Assembly: GCF_025961315.1 (NCBI RefSeq)
Contig: NZ_JAOQNK010000001.1
Span: forward strand, 372,001-436,000
Reading direction: 5' to 3'
DNA from: Sphingobacterium kitahiroshimense
GTDB taxonomy: Bacteria; Bacteroidota; Bacteroidia; Sphingobacteriales; Sphingobacteriaceae
DNA: 64,000 nucleotides
Made by a program: the position numbers and the translations under genes. The notes below the pieces were generated by a model that worked only from the letters and a program-made list of their open reading frames with translations, had not been told where the DNA came from and made no database searches. Shown one piece after another: positions 1-8,450 of the stretch. Every line of letters begins with the position of its first letter. The first letter of the stretch is position 1.

Positions 1-473
1 CTCATATCAATTTCGGAAGCAGAATACATGATCTGTAATTCTTGAGATTGTTTATCAAAAGCCATATTCCAAAACATCTTGGAAAGTTTTGTTTGGTAAT
101 ATGCTACATTCGTTAAGTATACAACCACCAAAGTATCGCCACCAACTTTTTGAACCTCTAAACCAGTAACATCTTTCCAGTTAATTGCTCCAATACCTCT
201 TGATAGAGGTGAGGTTTTTCCGCTTACAGTATTTTCATTCAATTCAAAAATTGCAGACTTATCATTCATATTTATGATACTCTTTATCACGAAAATCAGC
301 ATAATCAAAAATACAGCCCCACTAGCCACTGCTACCTTTGCTTTGAAAATATCGTCAAAAGTGCCTAATCCATAAATAAATACAATGCCCAGGACTAGAC
401 AGATCGCTCCAGAACTGATTAATAACTTTCTGCTTTTAGCTGTATCTCTAAAGATTTTAATTTCTTTGTTCAT
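1..473 (-). CDS. STM3941-like membrane protein, C-terminus outside window
   Basis: The reading frame opens at an ATG (complement of 471-473) and stays open to the window edge, giving about 157 residues without a stop. It begins MNKEIKIFRDTAKSRKLL. Two hydrophobic segments follow (about residues 18-35 and 47-64), then a soluble part with INWKDVTGLEVQKVGGDTL, which resembles the PH-like domain of the STM3941 family seen in Bacteroidota. The function of that family is unknown. The family match is from memory of its pattern and is moderate; the coding call is firm. It is separated from the OsmC gene by 120 bases on the same strand. Confidence 0.7.
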   Translation of the reverse strand, partial: MNKEIKIFRDTAKSRKLLISSGAICLVLGIVFIYGLGTFDDIFKAKVAVASGAVFLIMLIFVIKSIINMNDKSAIFELNENTVSGKTSPLSRGIGAINWKDVTGLEVQKVGGDTLVVVYLTNVAYYQTKLSKMFWNMAFDKQSQELQIMYSASEIDM

Positions 474-593
474 ATATCATGTATGTATTAATGAACAGCG
501 AAAGTAAAGAATTTTATCATATACCCAAGAAAATTGCGAAGTTATATGCGTTATTTATATACCTGTCTTTTATGGAAAGTACCTATTATATTT

Positions 594-1064
594 TTATTCT
601 GCGAGGCATGTCGGCTTATGCATTACAGGAAAATTGCACGAATTGGCTATAAAACAAAGTTGATTAGCTTTTTTGTGCAAATCTAACGCTAATGCAATTT
701 GCTCCGGATTTAAAATAACCACTGCAGGTTTTAGTATTACCTCCACAAAACGGCCACTAGCATCTGAATTAACTTCTAATATAGCTTCTGCATGGTCTGT
801 GTAAGAGATGACCTCAATGTTGTTTTGATCACAAAGATAAAGATAAGACATCATGTGGCATGAAACTAAGCTACTCAGCAAGAGATCTTCTGGATTGTAT
901 AGACTTGGATCCCCTTTGAAAGCTTTAGCGGCAGAGATTGCCAGATCACTTTTCCCTTCAATAGAAATGTGATGGCTTTTACTATAAACTTTAGATTTAG
1001 TAGAAGCTACCTTCTCTGTTGAAAACCAACTTAGTGCTACTTTAAAGATGTGCTTGAACGCCAT
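594..1064 (-). CDS. OsmC/Ohr-family peroxide-detoxifying protein
   Basis: This 156-residue protein fits the OsmC family, whose members reduce organic or fatty-acid hydroperoxides with a pair of reactive cysteines. The first cysteine is C69 in the helix motif SSLVSCHMMSYL, and the second is C137 in the motif HKKANQLCFIANS, which corresponds to the family's His...Cys-Pro-x-Ser region with Phe in place of Pro. A short N-terminal stretch of about 15 residues precedes the usual domain. No signal peptide is evident, so it should be cytoplasmic. Cysteine-thiol reductase partners are not adjacent. It sits alone on the minus strand. Confidence 0.85.
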   Translation of the reverse strand: MAFKHIFKVALSWFSTEKVASTKSKVYSKSHHISIEGKSDLAISAAKAFKGDPSLYNPEDLLLSSLVSCHMMSYLYLCDQNNIEVISYTDHAEAILEVNSDASGRFVEVILKPAVVILNPEQIALALDLHKKANQLCFIANSCNFPVMHKPTCLAE

Positions 1065-1121
1065 TTTTTATTTCAAATTTAACTCCATTATACTAGATAT
1101 CCAATATTAACACTAATTTGA

Positions 1122-1343
1122 CTACAATTTATGTGCTTTCATTTCACTATTCTGAATTTTGTTTAAACCAATGATTTTGTTTTTGGAATCAATCTGAAAG
1201 ATAGGGGAAGAATCTAGGTCTTGCGCGAAGAATTTATGTTTTGCAAAGGGTACAAGTTCTTTTTTATCATGACCAACCTGTCCATAAAGTTTATTATGCT
1301 CTAGGGTTACTTTAAATACAGGTCCTGGATTAAATTTGATCAT
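1122..1343 (-). pseudogene. Remnant of a DUF3471-domain (beta-lactamase-related) gene
   Basis: The 73-residue frame resembles the C-terminal DUF3471 domain that usually ends a secreted serine beta-lactamase-like hydrolase: it begins MIKFNPGPVFKVTLEHNKLY, continues GQVGHDKKELVPF, and ends with a KNKIIGLNKIQNSE pattern. The catalytic beta-lactamase domain that should precede it is absent. Upstream in the same frame the sequence reads FSGLSTD and then meets a TAG stop. It could be a small expressed protein, but the truncated domain start argues for a decayed gene. The domain match is by pattern only. Confidence 0.55.
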
Positions 1344-1443
1344 ATCAGTGCTTAAACCTGAAAACTACATCAGAATTAGGTTTTATAAAGTTCTTGCTAA
1401 GAAAATAGGATGAGAGACATAATACGAAAGATCTAACTCATCT

Positions 1444-2175
1444 TTATTGAAAGTTTATATTTCCAAAAAAATCTATAGCATGAAACTGTGGATGCGGTAA
1501 ATGAATAGGAGACCAAGATAAATAATGAGGCTGTTCCAATTTATCACCGCATTTATAAAAGTTCCCTTTAAACTTTTGATTAGCAAATGAATCCATTGGA
1601 TTTAAATAGAAAGCAGTTAATGGTATGATGACAGCTAGTTGCCAAGAGGTTGTTTGATTTTGAATATTGATCGGATCGCTACCTAAAGAGGACCATCGCT
1701 TGATACTGTTTAATATAGGTTCTGTGGGCAATGCACGTTTTCCAGGCTTACCTGCCTGCATTAATAACTTTCCGATACAGTTGAATTCAAAATTATAATA
1801 GGTTAAATCAGAGGCCTGAGGTTGGACAAAAAATTCAACACATGCATCTTGAAATACTTTCCCGTTATCATGATTAGTAACAGCCCGTACATGTTTCTCC
1901 TCCACTAGGTAATGAATTAATAAAGCCTTATCGGTATATGCAATAGCAAAACTAACCTGCGGTTTATAGGGATATGTAGACCAATTCACCTGATCAATAG
2001 CTTGATAGGTAATAGCCGCTTTATTAAAAAAAAGAGGGATATCTTTAGGATCAGCTATATCCGTTTTCAATCTCACTACTGTTAAAGACTTTGACCTGTT
2101 ATGCACTTGGGCAGTTAAGTTACATGTTGTAAATACCGCGAAAAAAATAAGTACAGCTCGAATCGAATTTCTCAT
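1444..2175 (-). CDS. Secreted CBM9-like carbohydrate-binding protein
   Basis: This 243-residue protein has an N-terminal signal peptide ending near TTCNLTAQ. The body resembles the CBM9-like family (carbohydrate-binding, xylanase-associated): a VSFAIAYTDKALLIHYLVEE strand, then FQDACVEFFVQP, YYNFEFNCIGKLL and W-x-L-A-V-IIPL. Such Bacteroidota proteins are exported and thought to bind sugars or present them to partner enzymes. It is the last gene of a three-gene minus-strand cluster (GH18, DUF5009 protein, this gene), 86 bases after the DUF5009 gene. That context suggests an amino-sugar or chitin-related role, which is inference. Confidence 0.75.
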   Translation of the reverse strand: MRNSIRAVLIFFAVFTTCNLTAQVHNRSKSLTVVRLKTDIADPKDIPLFFNKAAITYQAIDQVNWSTYPYKPQVSFAIAYTDKALLIHYLVEEKHVRAVTNHDNGKVFQDACVEFFVQPQASDLTYYNFEFNCIGKLLMQAGKPGKRALPTEPILNSIKRWSSLGSDPINIQNQTTSWQLAVIIPLTAFYLNPMDSFANQKFKGNFYKCGDKLEQPHYLSWSPIHLPHPQFHAIDFFGNINFQ

Positions 2176-2261
2176 TATAGATATAAGGTAAATATTTAAG
2201 TCAGCTATGGTGCTGGTATCAAAGCTTATTTAGAACACAACATAATCATATTTTCTATGTT

Positions 2262-3491
2262 TTATAGCCGTAGTTTTATATTCATTTTTTCAAAAAGGCC
2301 AGCTGTCCAGATTACTAAAATAGCAAAAAGAAAGCAATTAAGAAGACCTGGCAACCCAGAGGTTAATTGATCGGGTAATGTAATTAAGGTTAAACTAGAG
2401 GCTGCATAATACAAATAAGGTATACAATAAGTAGTAAGTGTACTTGTACCAGCTGGTTTGATCCATTTAAACCATCCTGTCAAGTTATAATAGGTTAAGA
2501 TATCCATTAAAGTATATGTCAAGAGAGAAATACATAAGACATAAAATAACCAAGGTAATGTCGCCGAGATTTTATTTACAATCCAATATTGATGACAGAA
2601 ATGTCCCATCGCTAAACTGATCAACCCAGATAAAATGATATAGAACCATTGCATGCTTTTAGATAATTTTTCCATTTTAGCAAGTGACATACTGAGTATT
2701 ACACCACCCATGGTGAAAGCTGTTAATACGCCATTGCCGATATGAAATAGTGCAATGAATCCGTCAATAAAATTACCTTTTGGTAGATTTAAGATTGAAG
2801 TTCCACCAAACTCTGCTTTTAATGGCGTTTTAAGAATTGCGATCAAAATAAGGATGACAGCAATGTAAAATAGGTATTTCTGTCGATCAGAAAATAGTAA
2901 ATAAACAGTCGCACAAAAGAAATAAGAAAAACCAATCATCCCAAGAATACCCCAATTCGAAGAAAATACAGATCCATTTGCTCCTCTAAAGCTAATTGCT
3001 AAATAGAGAAGTATGAGTACACCTATTATTTTGAAGATGGGGATCAGGCCTTGTATTCGATGATTCGTAACCTTTGAATAGTCGTTCCAGATGGCAACAA
3101 AAGCTAGGATCATCAGTACCCAATAGATAGCGATTGAATAAGGAGTGTCTGCCGCTAGCCCGGCTTCGGAATTTCCGATAAAAACTCCAGTAATCAAAAG
3201 TGCAAATGTACGGGACAAAATATGCTTTATTGTCGATAGCGATTCATATCCTTTAGTATACCGTATCTCGATTGCATAAGGTATGGATAAACCGACAGAA
3301 AAAAGAAAGCATGGAAATATAACATCTGCTAGCCCCATAAAATCTTCTCCATAAGCAGCATGCTCAAGATAATGGGGAACGTCATGAATTTTCCAAAAAT
3401 CATTAACAAAGATCATAATCAACATGGTCAGTGCCCGAATCATATCAATTGCTGGATTCCGCTTATGATAAAATAAACTTTGCTTTTCCAT
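2262..3491 (-). CDS. DUF5009 / HGSNAT-like membrane acyltransferase family protein
   Basis: This 409-residue polytopic membrane protein has about ten hydrophobic segments. The N-terminal pattern RNPAIDMIRALTMLIMIFVN, followed by ADVIFPCFLFSVGLSIPYA, is characteristic of the DUF5009 / heparan-alpha-glucosaminide acetyltransferase-like family (NagX relatives). Members are believed to move acyl groups to or from amino sugars across the inner membrane, and they are often encoded beside GlcNAc or chitin genes. The conserved His of characterised acetyltransferases cannot be assigned with confidence. It lies 44 bases downstream of the GH18 stop codon and is probably in the same operon. Confidence 0.8.
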   Translation of the reverse strand: MEKQSLFYHKRNPAIDMIRALTMLIMIFVNDFWKIHDVPHYLEHAAYGEDFMGLADVIFPCFLFSVGLSIPYAIEIRYTKGYESLSTIKHILSRTFALLITGVFIGNSEAGLAADTPYSIAIYWVLMILAFVAIWNDYSKVTNHRIQGLIPIFKIIGVLILLYLAISFRGANGSVFSSNWGILGMIGFSYFFCATVYLLFSDRQKYLFYIAVILILIAILKTPLKAEFGGTSILNLPKGNFIDGFIALFHIGNGVLTAFTMGGVILSMSLAKMEKLSKSMQWFYIILSGLISLAMGHFCHQYWIVNKISATLPWLFYVLCISLLTYTLMDILTYYNLTGWFKWIKPAGTSTLTTYCIPYLYYAASSLTLITLPDQLTSGLPGLLNCFLFAILVIWTAGLFEKMNIKLRL

Positions 3492-3535
3492 TCTTTCACA
3501 ATAAGGTTATTCCTGTACTTATGTTCAATTGTTGA

Positions 3536-4582
3536 TTACTCGAATATTCCTGAATAAACTGTACTTCGAAGTATTCCTTCTTCTGTATCACCAGCATATT
3601 CCCAATACATAGCTCCTAATAAACCTTTTGCTCTTATAAAATCGCACTTGAGCCTGATGGATTCGGGGCTTTCATAGGACAAAACAAATTCTCCTTGTTG
3701 ATTGACCATGTAATTCGCTTTTGCAACATCATCCCATTTTTTTTCCAATCCTTGTAGCTTTAATAAGTCTTTGTAATCGATAAAACTTTTAACTTCTTCC
3801 TTATTTCCTCTTCCATAAAAGGGTATTCCTAAAACAAGTTTGTGAGCAGGCATCCCCGCGGTAATATGTGCTGCTACTGCTTCTTCACATGTTGTATTAC
3901 CAGACAATGCTGATCGGTATAGGCTCGCATGGTGGTAAGGAGGATTACCGGAATCGTAGGTCATGATATTGACAAAATTTAGATAAGGTGCAACTATATC
4001 GAAAGCCACATATTTACCACTTGCCACAGAAGCCATAGTTAGCAATTTTTTAGTGCCAATAGCTTTTCTAATCGCTTTCATCAATAAACTAAAATTATGG
4101 GTATCATTAATATGGGAAGATATACCTGCGGCCGAACTAGTAGGGTATTCCCAGTCAATATCAATACCATCTAAATGAAATTGTTTGACAGCTCGAGCAC
4201 AATCTTTGGCAAATTGCTCTCTTTTAGTGTTATCTGAGGCCATCTCACTAAATCGGCCACTTCCCCAACCACCGATCGACAATAATACCTTAAGATGAGC
4301 ATATTTTTTCTTCAGATCGACAATCGATTGTAACCGTGTTTCATTATCGATACGAATACCATTAAAAGCATCATTAACATGACCAAATGCGTAATTAATA
4401 TGTGTAATCTGTGTTGGATCGGGTATATCTGATGTCCAGGAAGTTACATAGGCGACTATAACCTTACTAGGTTTCTTTTTCGCAAAAATGGGTGAGACAG
4501 TAGATATTAGCAGTATTAACATAATAATAAGCTGAAAGGAAAAAAACGCTATACACGATTTCTCATTCTTTTTAATTAGCAT
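3536..4582 (-). CDS. GH18 chitinase-like glycoside hydrolase, secreted
   Basis: This is a glycoside hydrolase family 18 protein of about 348 residues. The catalytic motif DGIDIDWEYP is present, with the catalytic glutamate near residue 145, after the SIGGWGSGRF strand typical of the fold. A conserved MTYD strand and a C-terminal GAMYWEYAGD follow. GH18 enzymes cleave beta-1,4-GlcNAc polymers by substrate-assisted catalysis. I chose the ATG at 4582 because the frame upstream offers only a TTG. The N-terminus is basic and then hydrophobic (FQLIIMLILLISTVSPIFA), a signal peptide or anchor. No chitin-binding module is seen. It heads the cluster with the DUF5009 and CBM9-like genes. Confidence 0.9.
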   Translation of the reverse strand: MLIKKNEKSCIAFFSFQLIIMLILLISTVSPIFAKKKPSKVIVAYVTSWTSDIPDPTQITHINYAFGHVNDAFNGIRIDNETRLQSIVDLKKKYAHLKVLLSIGGWGSGRFSEMASDNTKREQFAKDCARAVKQFHLDGIDIDWEYPTSSAAGISSHINDTHNFSLLMKAIRKAIGTKKLLTMASVASGKYVAFDIVAPYLNFVNIMTYDSGNPPYHHASLYRSALSGNTTCEEAVAAHITAGMPAHKLVLGIPFYGRGNKEEVKSFIDYKDLLKLQGLEKKWDDVAKANYMVNQQGEFVLSYESPESIRLKCDFIRAKGLLGAMYWEYAGDTEEGILRSTVYSGIFE

Positions 4583-4822
4583 AAGTTTCAATATATTAGA
4601 TTTTTTTTAATGTTAGGTTGGTCCTATCTGTAAATATAATATATTATTTGTTGATAATCAATTCGTTCTATATCTTTTTTTCTAACAAGATAAATTGTCT
4701 GAACTAAAATGAAAAGTATATTTAAACATCCTTTTATCTAGCATTAATCTACCCAATCTGCTTACATCCTCCGGTTAATGTTGATAGAAGTCAGAAGTTT
4801 ATTCTTTAACTTTATAAACCAG

Positions 4823-4830
4823 TATATTTG
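4823..4830 (+). promoter_or_regulatory. Putative -7 box of the ECF/MsrAB operon
   Basis: TATATTTG matches the Bacteroidota -7 consensus TAnnTTTG. It ends 9 bases before the ATG of the sigma factor gene at 4840, so transcription from it would give an almost leaderless mRNA. No clear -33 TTTG lies at the usual spacing, so the call is tentative. Confidence 0.35.
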
Positions 4831-4839
4831 AATCGCAGC

Positions 4840-5391
4840 ATGAATGAAAAGATAGAGACAATTAATAGGTGGATTGACCAATACAGTCTGCCCTTATTAA
4901 AAAGAGCAATGTATTTAGTGTCTGATAAAGAAGATGCCGAGGATTTGGTACAAGATGTTTTTATAAATGCCTTTGAGTCATATACTAACTTCAAGGGTAA
5001 TAGTAGTCCCTTAACTTGGCTCATGCGGATCTTAAAGAATAAAGTTGCTGATTTCTATCGTAAAAAGTACCGTCATAACGATCAGATCAGTTTGGATTAT
5101 TTTTTTGATGAATCAGGATCATGGAAAAGTGATGATATACTATATGAGTGGAACGAAGAACAAAATCTGCTGGATGACAAAGAGTTCCATATTGCTTTGG
5201 AAGAGTGTTTAGAAGGTCTTCCTTTAAAGTGGAAAATCCCTGTAAAGCTTTATTATCTCGAAGAAAAAAAGGCAGCTATAGTTTGTCAGGAAACCGGAAT
5301 TACAACGACTAACCTTTGGAAAATACTTCAGAGAAGTCGTTTACAATTACGGGCCTGTTTGGAAAATAATTGGTTTAATACTCAAAATTAA
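4840..5391 (+). CDS. ECF-type RNA polymerase sigma factor
   Basis: This 183-residue protein has ECF sigma architecture. Region 2 carries MYLVSDKEDAEDLVQDVFINAF and SSPLTWLMRILKNKVADFYRK, and region 4 near residues 125-180 contains IVCQETGITTTNLWKILQRSR. The ATG at 4840 was chosen because the longer frame starts only at a TTG inside the putative -7 box. It is followed after 9 bases by a small zinc-type anti-sigma gene, then DUF417 and MsrAB genes. ECF factors paired with ZAS anti-sigmas often respond to thiol or oxidative stress, which fits the downstream repair enzyme. Confidence 0.9.
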   Translation: MNEKIETINRWIDQYSLPLLKRAMYLVSDKEDAEDLVQDVFINAFESYTNFKGNSSPLTWLMRILKNKVADFYRKKYRHNDQISLDYFFDESGSWKSDDILYEWNEEQNLLDDKEFHIALEECLEGLPLKWKIPVKLYYLEEKKAAIVCQETGITTTNLWKILQRSRLQLRACLENNWFNTQN

Positions 5392-5400
5392 AACATTACT

Positions 5401-5673
5401 ATGTTAAAAAGAACCATACACTTTTTACTGCTCTCTTGTTCTGAGACGACTTTGTTAATTGAACTGCAAAATGCTGACGAATTATCATTAATTCAAAGAC
5501 TAAGATTAAAGGGACATCTTTTTATTTGTAAATGGTGCCGCGCTTATGAGAGAAAGTTTATTTTTATGGATACACTTTTGCGCAACAATCTGAATAAAGG
5601 GCATAATCAGGTTATTCATGAAAATGATATACAGGAGTTTAAAAGTAAAATAAAAAGTAAAATTAAAACTTAA
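5401..5673 (+). CDS. Small ZAS-type zinc-binding anti-sigma factor
   Basis: This 90-residue protein starts 9 bases after the sigma gene. Residues near 36-50 read LKGHLFICKWCRAYE, which contains the H-x3-C-x2-C zinc-binding signature of ZAS anti-sigma factors. In such proteins oxidation of the zinc site releases the sigma factor. There is no transmembrane segment, so it is probably cytoplasmic. It is shorter than many anti-sigmas and its C-terminal tail is Lys-rich. The pairing with the sigma gene is inferred from adjacency and motif. Confidence 0.75.
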   Translation: MLKRTIHFLLLSCSETTLLIELQNADELSLIQRLRLKGHLFICKWCRAYERKFIFMDTLLRNNLNKGHNQVIHENDIQEFKSKIKSKIKT

Positions 5674-5749
5674 TCTTTTTTGTCAGGATTTGAAAGTATC
5701 AGCGACTATTGATGTAAAGAAACATCACTGAACTTTAAAATCAATCAAA

Positions 5750-6199
5750 ATGCATGCAAAAAACAAAAATAATGATCCAAATATAGGGTCTTCGTTAGGT
5801 TACTATATTTCGTTTGGAGGAGCAGTTCTTATTTTACTTTGGATAGGAATATTTAAGTTTACACCTACGGAGGCAAATGCGATTAAACCACTGATAGAAA
5901 ATCATCCACTATCGGCTTGGATCTATACCATATTGAGTGTGCAAACCGTATCGAATATAGTTGGTGTAGTGGAAATTTTGGTAGCAATTTTACTGATTCT
6001 GACATTAAAATTTGACGAACTGAAAAAATATGCAGGATTTGCAATGTGCGTCATATTCCTGATGACATTGAGTTACTTATTCACGACACCAAATATGTGG
6101 AAGATTATAGATGGCGTACCCTATACAGATTTTTTTATACTTAAAGATCTGATGTATCTAGGATTTGGTATGCATTTGGTAAGTTATAAGACAGTTTAA
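5750..6199 (+). CDS. DUF417 (YkgB/RclC-like) inner-membrane protein
   Basis: The 149-residue protein has four hydrophobic segments and the DUF417 pattern: [20 protein letters not shown] near the N-terminus, then [13 protein letters not shown] and a [12 protein letters not shown] helix. DUF417 includes E. coli RclC (YkgB), part of the reactive-chlorine resistance regulon; the biochemical role is unknown. Its place between an ECF/ZAS pair and a methionine sulfoxide reductase fusion, 11 bases before msrAB, supports an oxidant-defence operon. Confidence 0.85.
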   Translation: MHAKNKNNDPNIGSSLGYYISFGGAVLILLWIGIFKFTPTEANAIKPLIENHPLSAWIYTILSVQTVSNIVGVVEILVAILLILTLKFDELKKYAGFAMCVIFLMTLSYLFTTPNMWKIIDGVPYTDFFILKDLMYLGFGMHLVSYKTV

Positions 6200-6210
6200 A
6201 ACATAAAACA

Positions 6211-7317
6211 ATGAAAAATACATTAATAATATTGATATGTTCTATTGGAGTTGTCACATTGATGGCAATGGGTCTTGCTTTAAAGAAAAAGACAATAGAG
6301 CCACTAAATAAAATACCAACCGACATGAATCGTAAAACAAAAGAAATTTATTTTGCAGGAGGATGCTTTTGGGGTACAGAGCATTTTTTTAAACAAGTAA
6401 GAGGTGTTACTGCTACAGAAGTAGGATATGCGAATGGAACAGTTGTAAAACCAACTTATGAGGCAGTTTCTAAAGGTGTAACAGGAGCTGCAGAAACCGT
6501 TAAAGTTGTCTATGACCCCGAAGAAATTGATTTAGAACTGTTAATTGACTTGTTTTTCAAAACGATCGATCCAACACTTTTAAATCAACAAGGGAATGAT
6601 ATAGGAACCCAATACCGGACAGGTATTTTTTTCTCCAATAAAGAAGATGAAAGTTTAGTACATCAAAAAATTGAGGAATTAGGGAGGGCTTATCCGCAAA
6701 AGAAAATAGTGGTAGAATTTGGACCTGTAAAGAGTTTTTATGATGCAGAAACATATCATCAAGATTATTTGGACAAGAATCCTGGAGGCTATTGTCATAT
6801 AGGGGCAGATTTATTTGAATTAGCAAAGAAGGCAAATCCTGTCAAAGTGGGGGAATATAAAAAAAAGGATAAAGAAACCTTAAAAAAAGAACTTACGGAT
6901 ATCCAGTACAATGTAACGCAAAAAAACGCTACCGAAAGAGCTTTTGATAATGAGTACTGGAATGAATTTAGAGAAGGGATCTATGTTGATGTGACTACAG
7001 GCGAACCATTGTTTATATCTTCAGATAAGTTTGAGTCGGATTGTGGATGGCCAAGTTTTTCAAAACCGATTAGTGAGAAAATAGTGAAGGAACTATCGGA
7101 TAATTCATACGGAATGGAACGTACTGAGGTGCGCAGTAAGACAGGCGATGCACATTTAGGACATATTTTTAATGATGGTCCAGCAGATAAAGGAGGTTTA
7201 AGATATTGTATCAATAGTGCATCTATCAAATTTATTCCTAAAGATGAAATGGCTACGAAAGGTTATGCTAAGTATATCGCATTGTTAGAGAAAAAAGATC
7301 AGAAGTCAATTAAATAA
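6211..7317 (+). CDS. msrAB: Bifunctional peptide methionine sulfoxide reductase MsrA-MsrB, membrane-anchored
   Basis: This 368-residue fusion reduces both S- and R-methionine sulfoxide in proteins. An N-terminal hydrophobic segment (about residues 3-24) should export or anchor it in the envelope. The MsrA domain begins near residue 46 with [14 protein letters not shown], catalytic C52. The MsrB domain covers roughly 220-355 with [13 protein letters not shown] and [11 protein letters not shown], catalytic C333. The paired zinc-binding CxxC motifs of many MsrB proteins are not seen. It is the last gene of the ECF-led operon. Confidence 0.95.
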   Translation: MKNTLIILICSIGVVTLMAMGLALKKKTIEPLNKIPTDMNRKTKEIYFAGGCFWGTEHFFKQVRGVTATEVGYANGTVVKPTYEAVSKGVTGAAETVKVVYDPEEIDLELLIDLFFKTIDPTLLNQQGNDIGTQYRTGIFFSNKEDESLVHQKIEELGRAYPQKKIVVEFGPVKSFYDAETYHQDYLDKNPGGYCHIGADLFELAKKANPVKVGEYKKKDKETLKKELTDIQYNVTQKNATERAFDNEYWNEFREGIYVDVTTGEPLFISSDKFESDCGWPSFSKPISEKIVKELSDNSYGMERTEVRSKTGDAHLGHIFNDGPADKGGLRYCINSASIKFIPKDEMATKGYAKYIALLEKKDQKSIK

Positions 7318-7465
7318 CATGTTGTTAGGTAGTTCTTTATTTTATAATCATTTTCGAATTATCAGGATGGAAATTTATACATAAGATCATCCGTACATGA
7401 TAAAGTTATTTATATAAGTGTTATCATTAAATAGGCGATGTGTTAAAATTATTATAGATAATCTC

Positions 7466-7510
7466 AGAGAGAGTAAGATATTTTAAAGATGAACTTACTC
7501 TCTTTTTTTA
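7466..7510 (+). terminator. Intrinsic terminator downstream of msrAB
   Basis: GAGAGTAAG at 7469-7477 pairs with CTTACTCTC at 7494-7502, followed by a run of seven T. It lies about 150 bases after the msrAB stop. Confidence 0.75.
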
Positions 7511-7805
7511 TCTATTTATTTTTCCCTCGAACCGCTTAAAATATCTATTCATATACATTTAACAGGGCCGTAATTTATAACATGCATTCACGCGACGTCA
7601 TTTACTTTAATAATGATGGATTGTCTATTCACCTTCAGTATACTGTTTTTTAGCGAGTTTAATATATTGTTAATCTAAATGTAATAAACAATATACGTTG
7701 TTTGTCTTAATTTTGAATCAGAAAGTTAAAGGAAATTATTAAGGGAAAAATTATCCAAAAATCTACTCATTTAAAGCACAACAAACGAGTACTAAAAAAT
7801 AAAAC
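7511..7805 (+). promoter_or_regulatory. Gene-free spacer with putative promoter of the NTF2-like gene
   Basis: No gene is visible between msrAB and 7806. Within this AT-rich spacer, TAATTTTG at 7708-7715 matches the -7 box TAnnTTTG and would give a leader of about 85 bases. I see no convincing -33 element and no stable RNA structure. Confidence 0.35.
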
Positions 7806-8243
7806 ATGATGACAACGTTAGTAAAAACATTCGCAGCGGTAGCATTAGTAACTTTAGGTAGCATTACTATGGCGGCAGATAAACCAGAAAAAAGTATGGT
7901 TAATCTTTCTACAGCTAACTTAGCAATTGGTCAATATATAGAAATCATTACCGAAGGACAATCAATAGGATTAGAGCAGTTGTTTGCAAGCGATTTTAAT
8001 CAGAAAGTCCAAGGGACACATGCAAAAACAAATAGTCGATCAGAACTTATTAACTTCTTTAAAAAGCAAAAAGGAGAGCGATTAAACTGTAAGACTACTA
8101 CACAGATTTTAGAAACCTCCAAAGACTACGCTATTGCCAAAGTGATCATGCAATTCGATAGCTTTACCAAGATTGACATTGTAACTTTAATCAACGATAA
8201 GGGGACTTGGAAAATAACGGACTCCGTCACCTCATATAAATAG
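7806..8243 (+). CDS. Secreted NTF2-like (SnoaL/lumazine-binding type) small protein
   Basis: This 145-residue protein has a signal peptide ending near GSITMAADK. The rest fits the NTF2-like fold: an N-terminal helix containing IGQYIEIITEG, a central DAxF-like segment, and C-terminal strands including YAIAKVIMQFDSF and DKGTWKITDSV, the typical last strand of this superfamily. Such periplasmic proteins in Bacteroidota have no established function. It stands alone, with a terminator just after it. Confidence 0.7.
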   Translation: MMTTLVKTFAAVALVTLGSITMAADKPEKSMVNLSTANLAIGQYIEIITEGQSIGLEQLFASDFNQKVQGTHAKTNSRSELINFFKKQKGERLNCKTTTQILETSKDYAIAKVIMQFDSFTKIDIVTLINDKGTWKITDSVTSYK

Positions 8244-8275
8244 AAAATTTCACTGAAAAATATAGGTTTTATATC

Positions 8276-8302
8276 AAGCCATATCGTTAGATATGGCTTT
8301 TT
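8276..8302 (+). terminator. Intrinsic terminator
   Basis: AAGCCATATC (8276-8285) and GATATGGCTT (8290-8299) form a 10-bp stem with a GTTA loop, followed by T residues, 33 bases after the NTF2-like gene. Confidence 0.85.
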
Positions 8303-8450
8303 CTATTAGACATACATTTCTATAATATTACTCTTTTTGTTCTAAGATATTATAACTTTATTAGAACTAAAGAGTCAACATCTTGACAAACTGATGAATT
8401 TATTAAAATGTGAATAAGTTATTTTTACTGAAATATTTATTTGAATAAAC

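Noticed and set aside
4812..5024. 70-codon minus-strand ORF opposite the ECF sigma gene
   Set aside because: Antisense to a well-supported sigma factor and without recognisable features.
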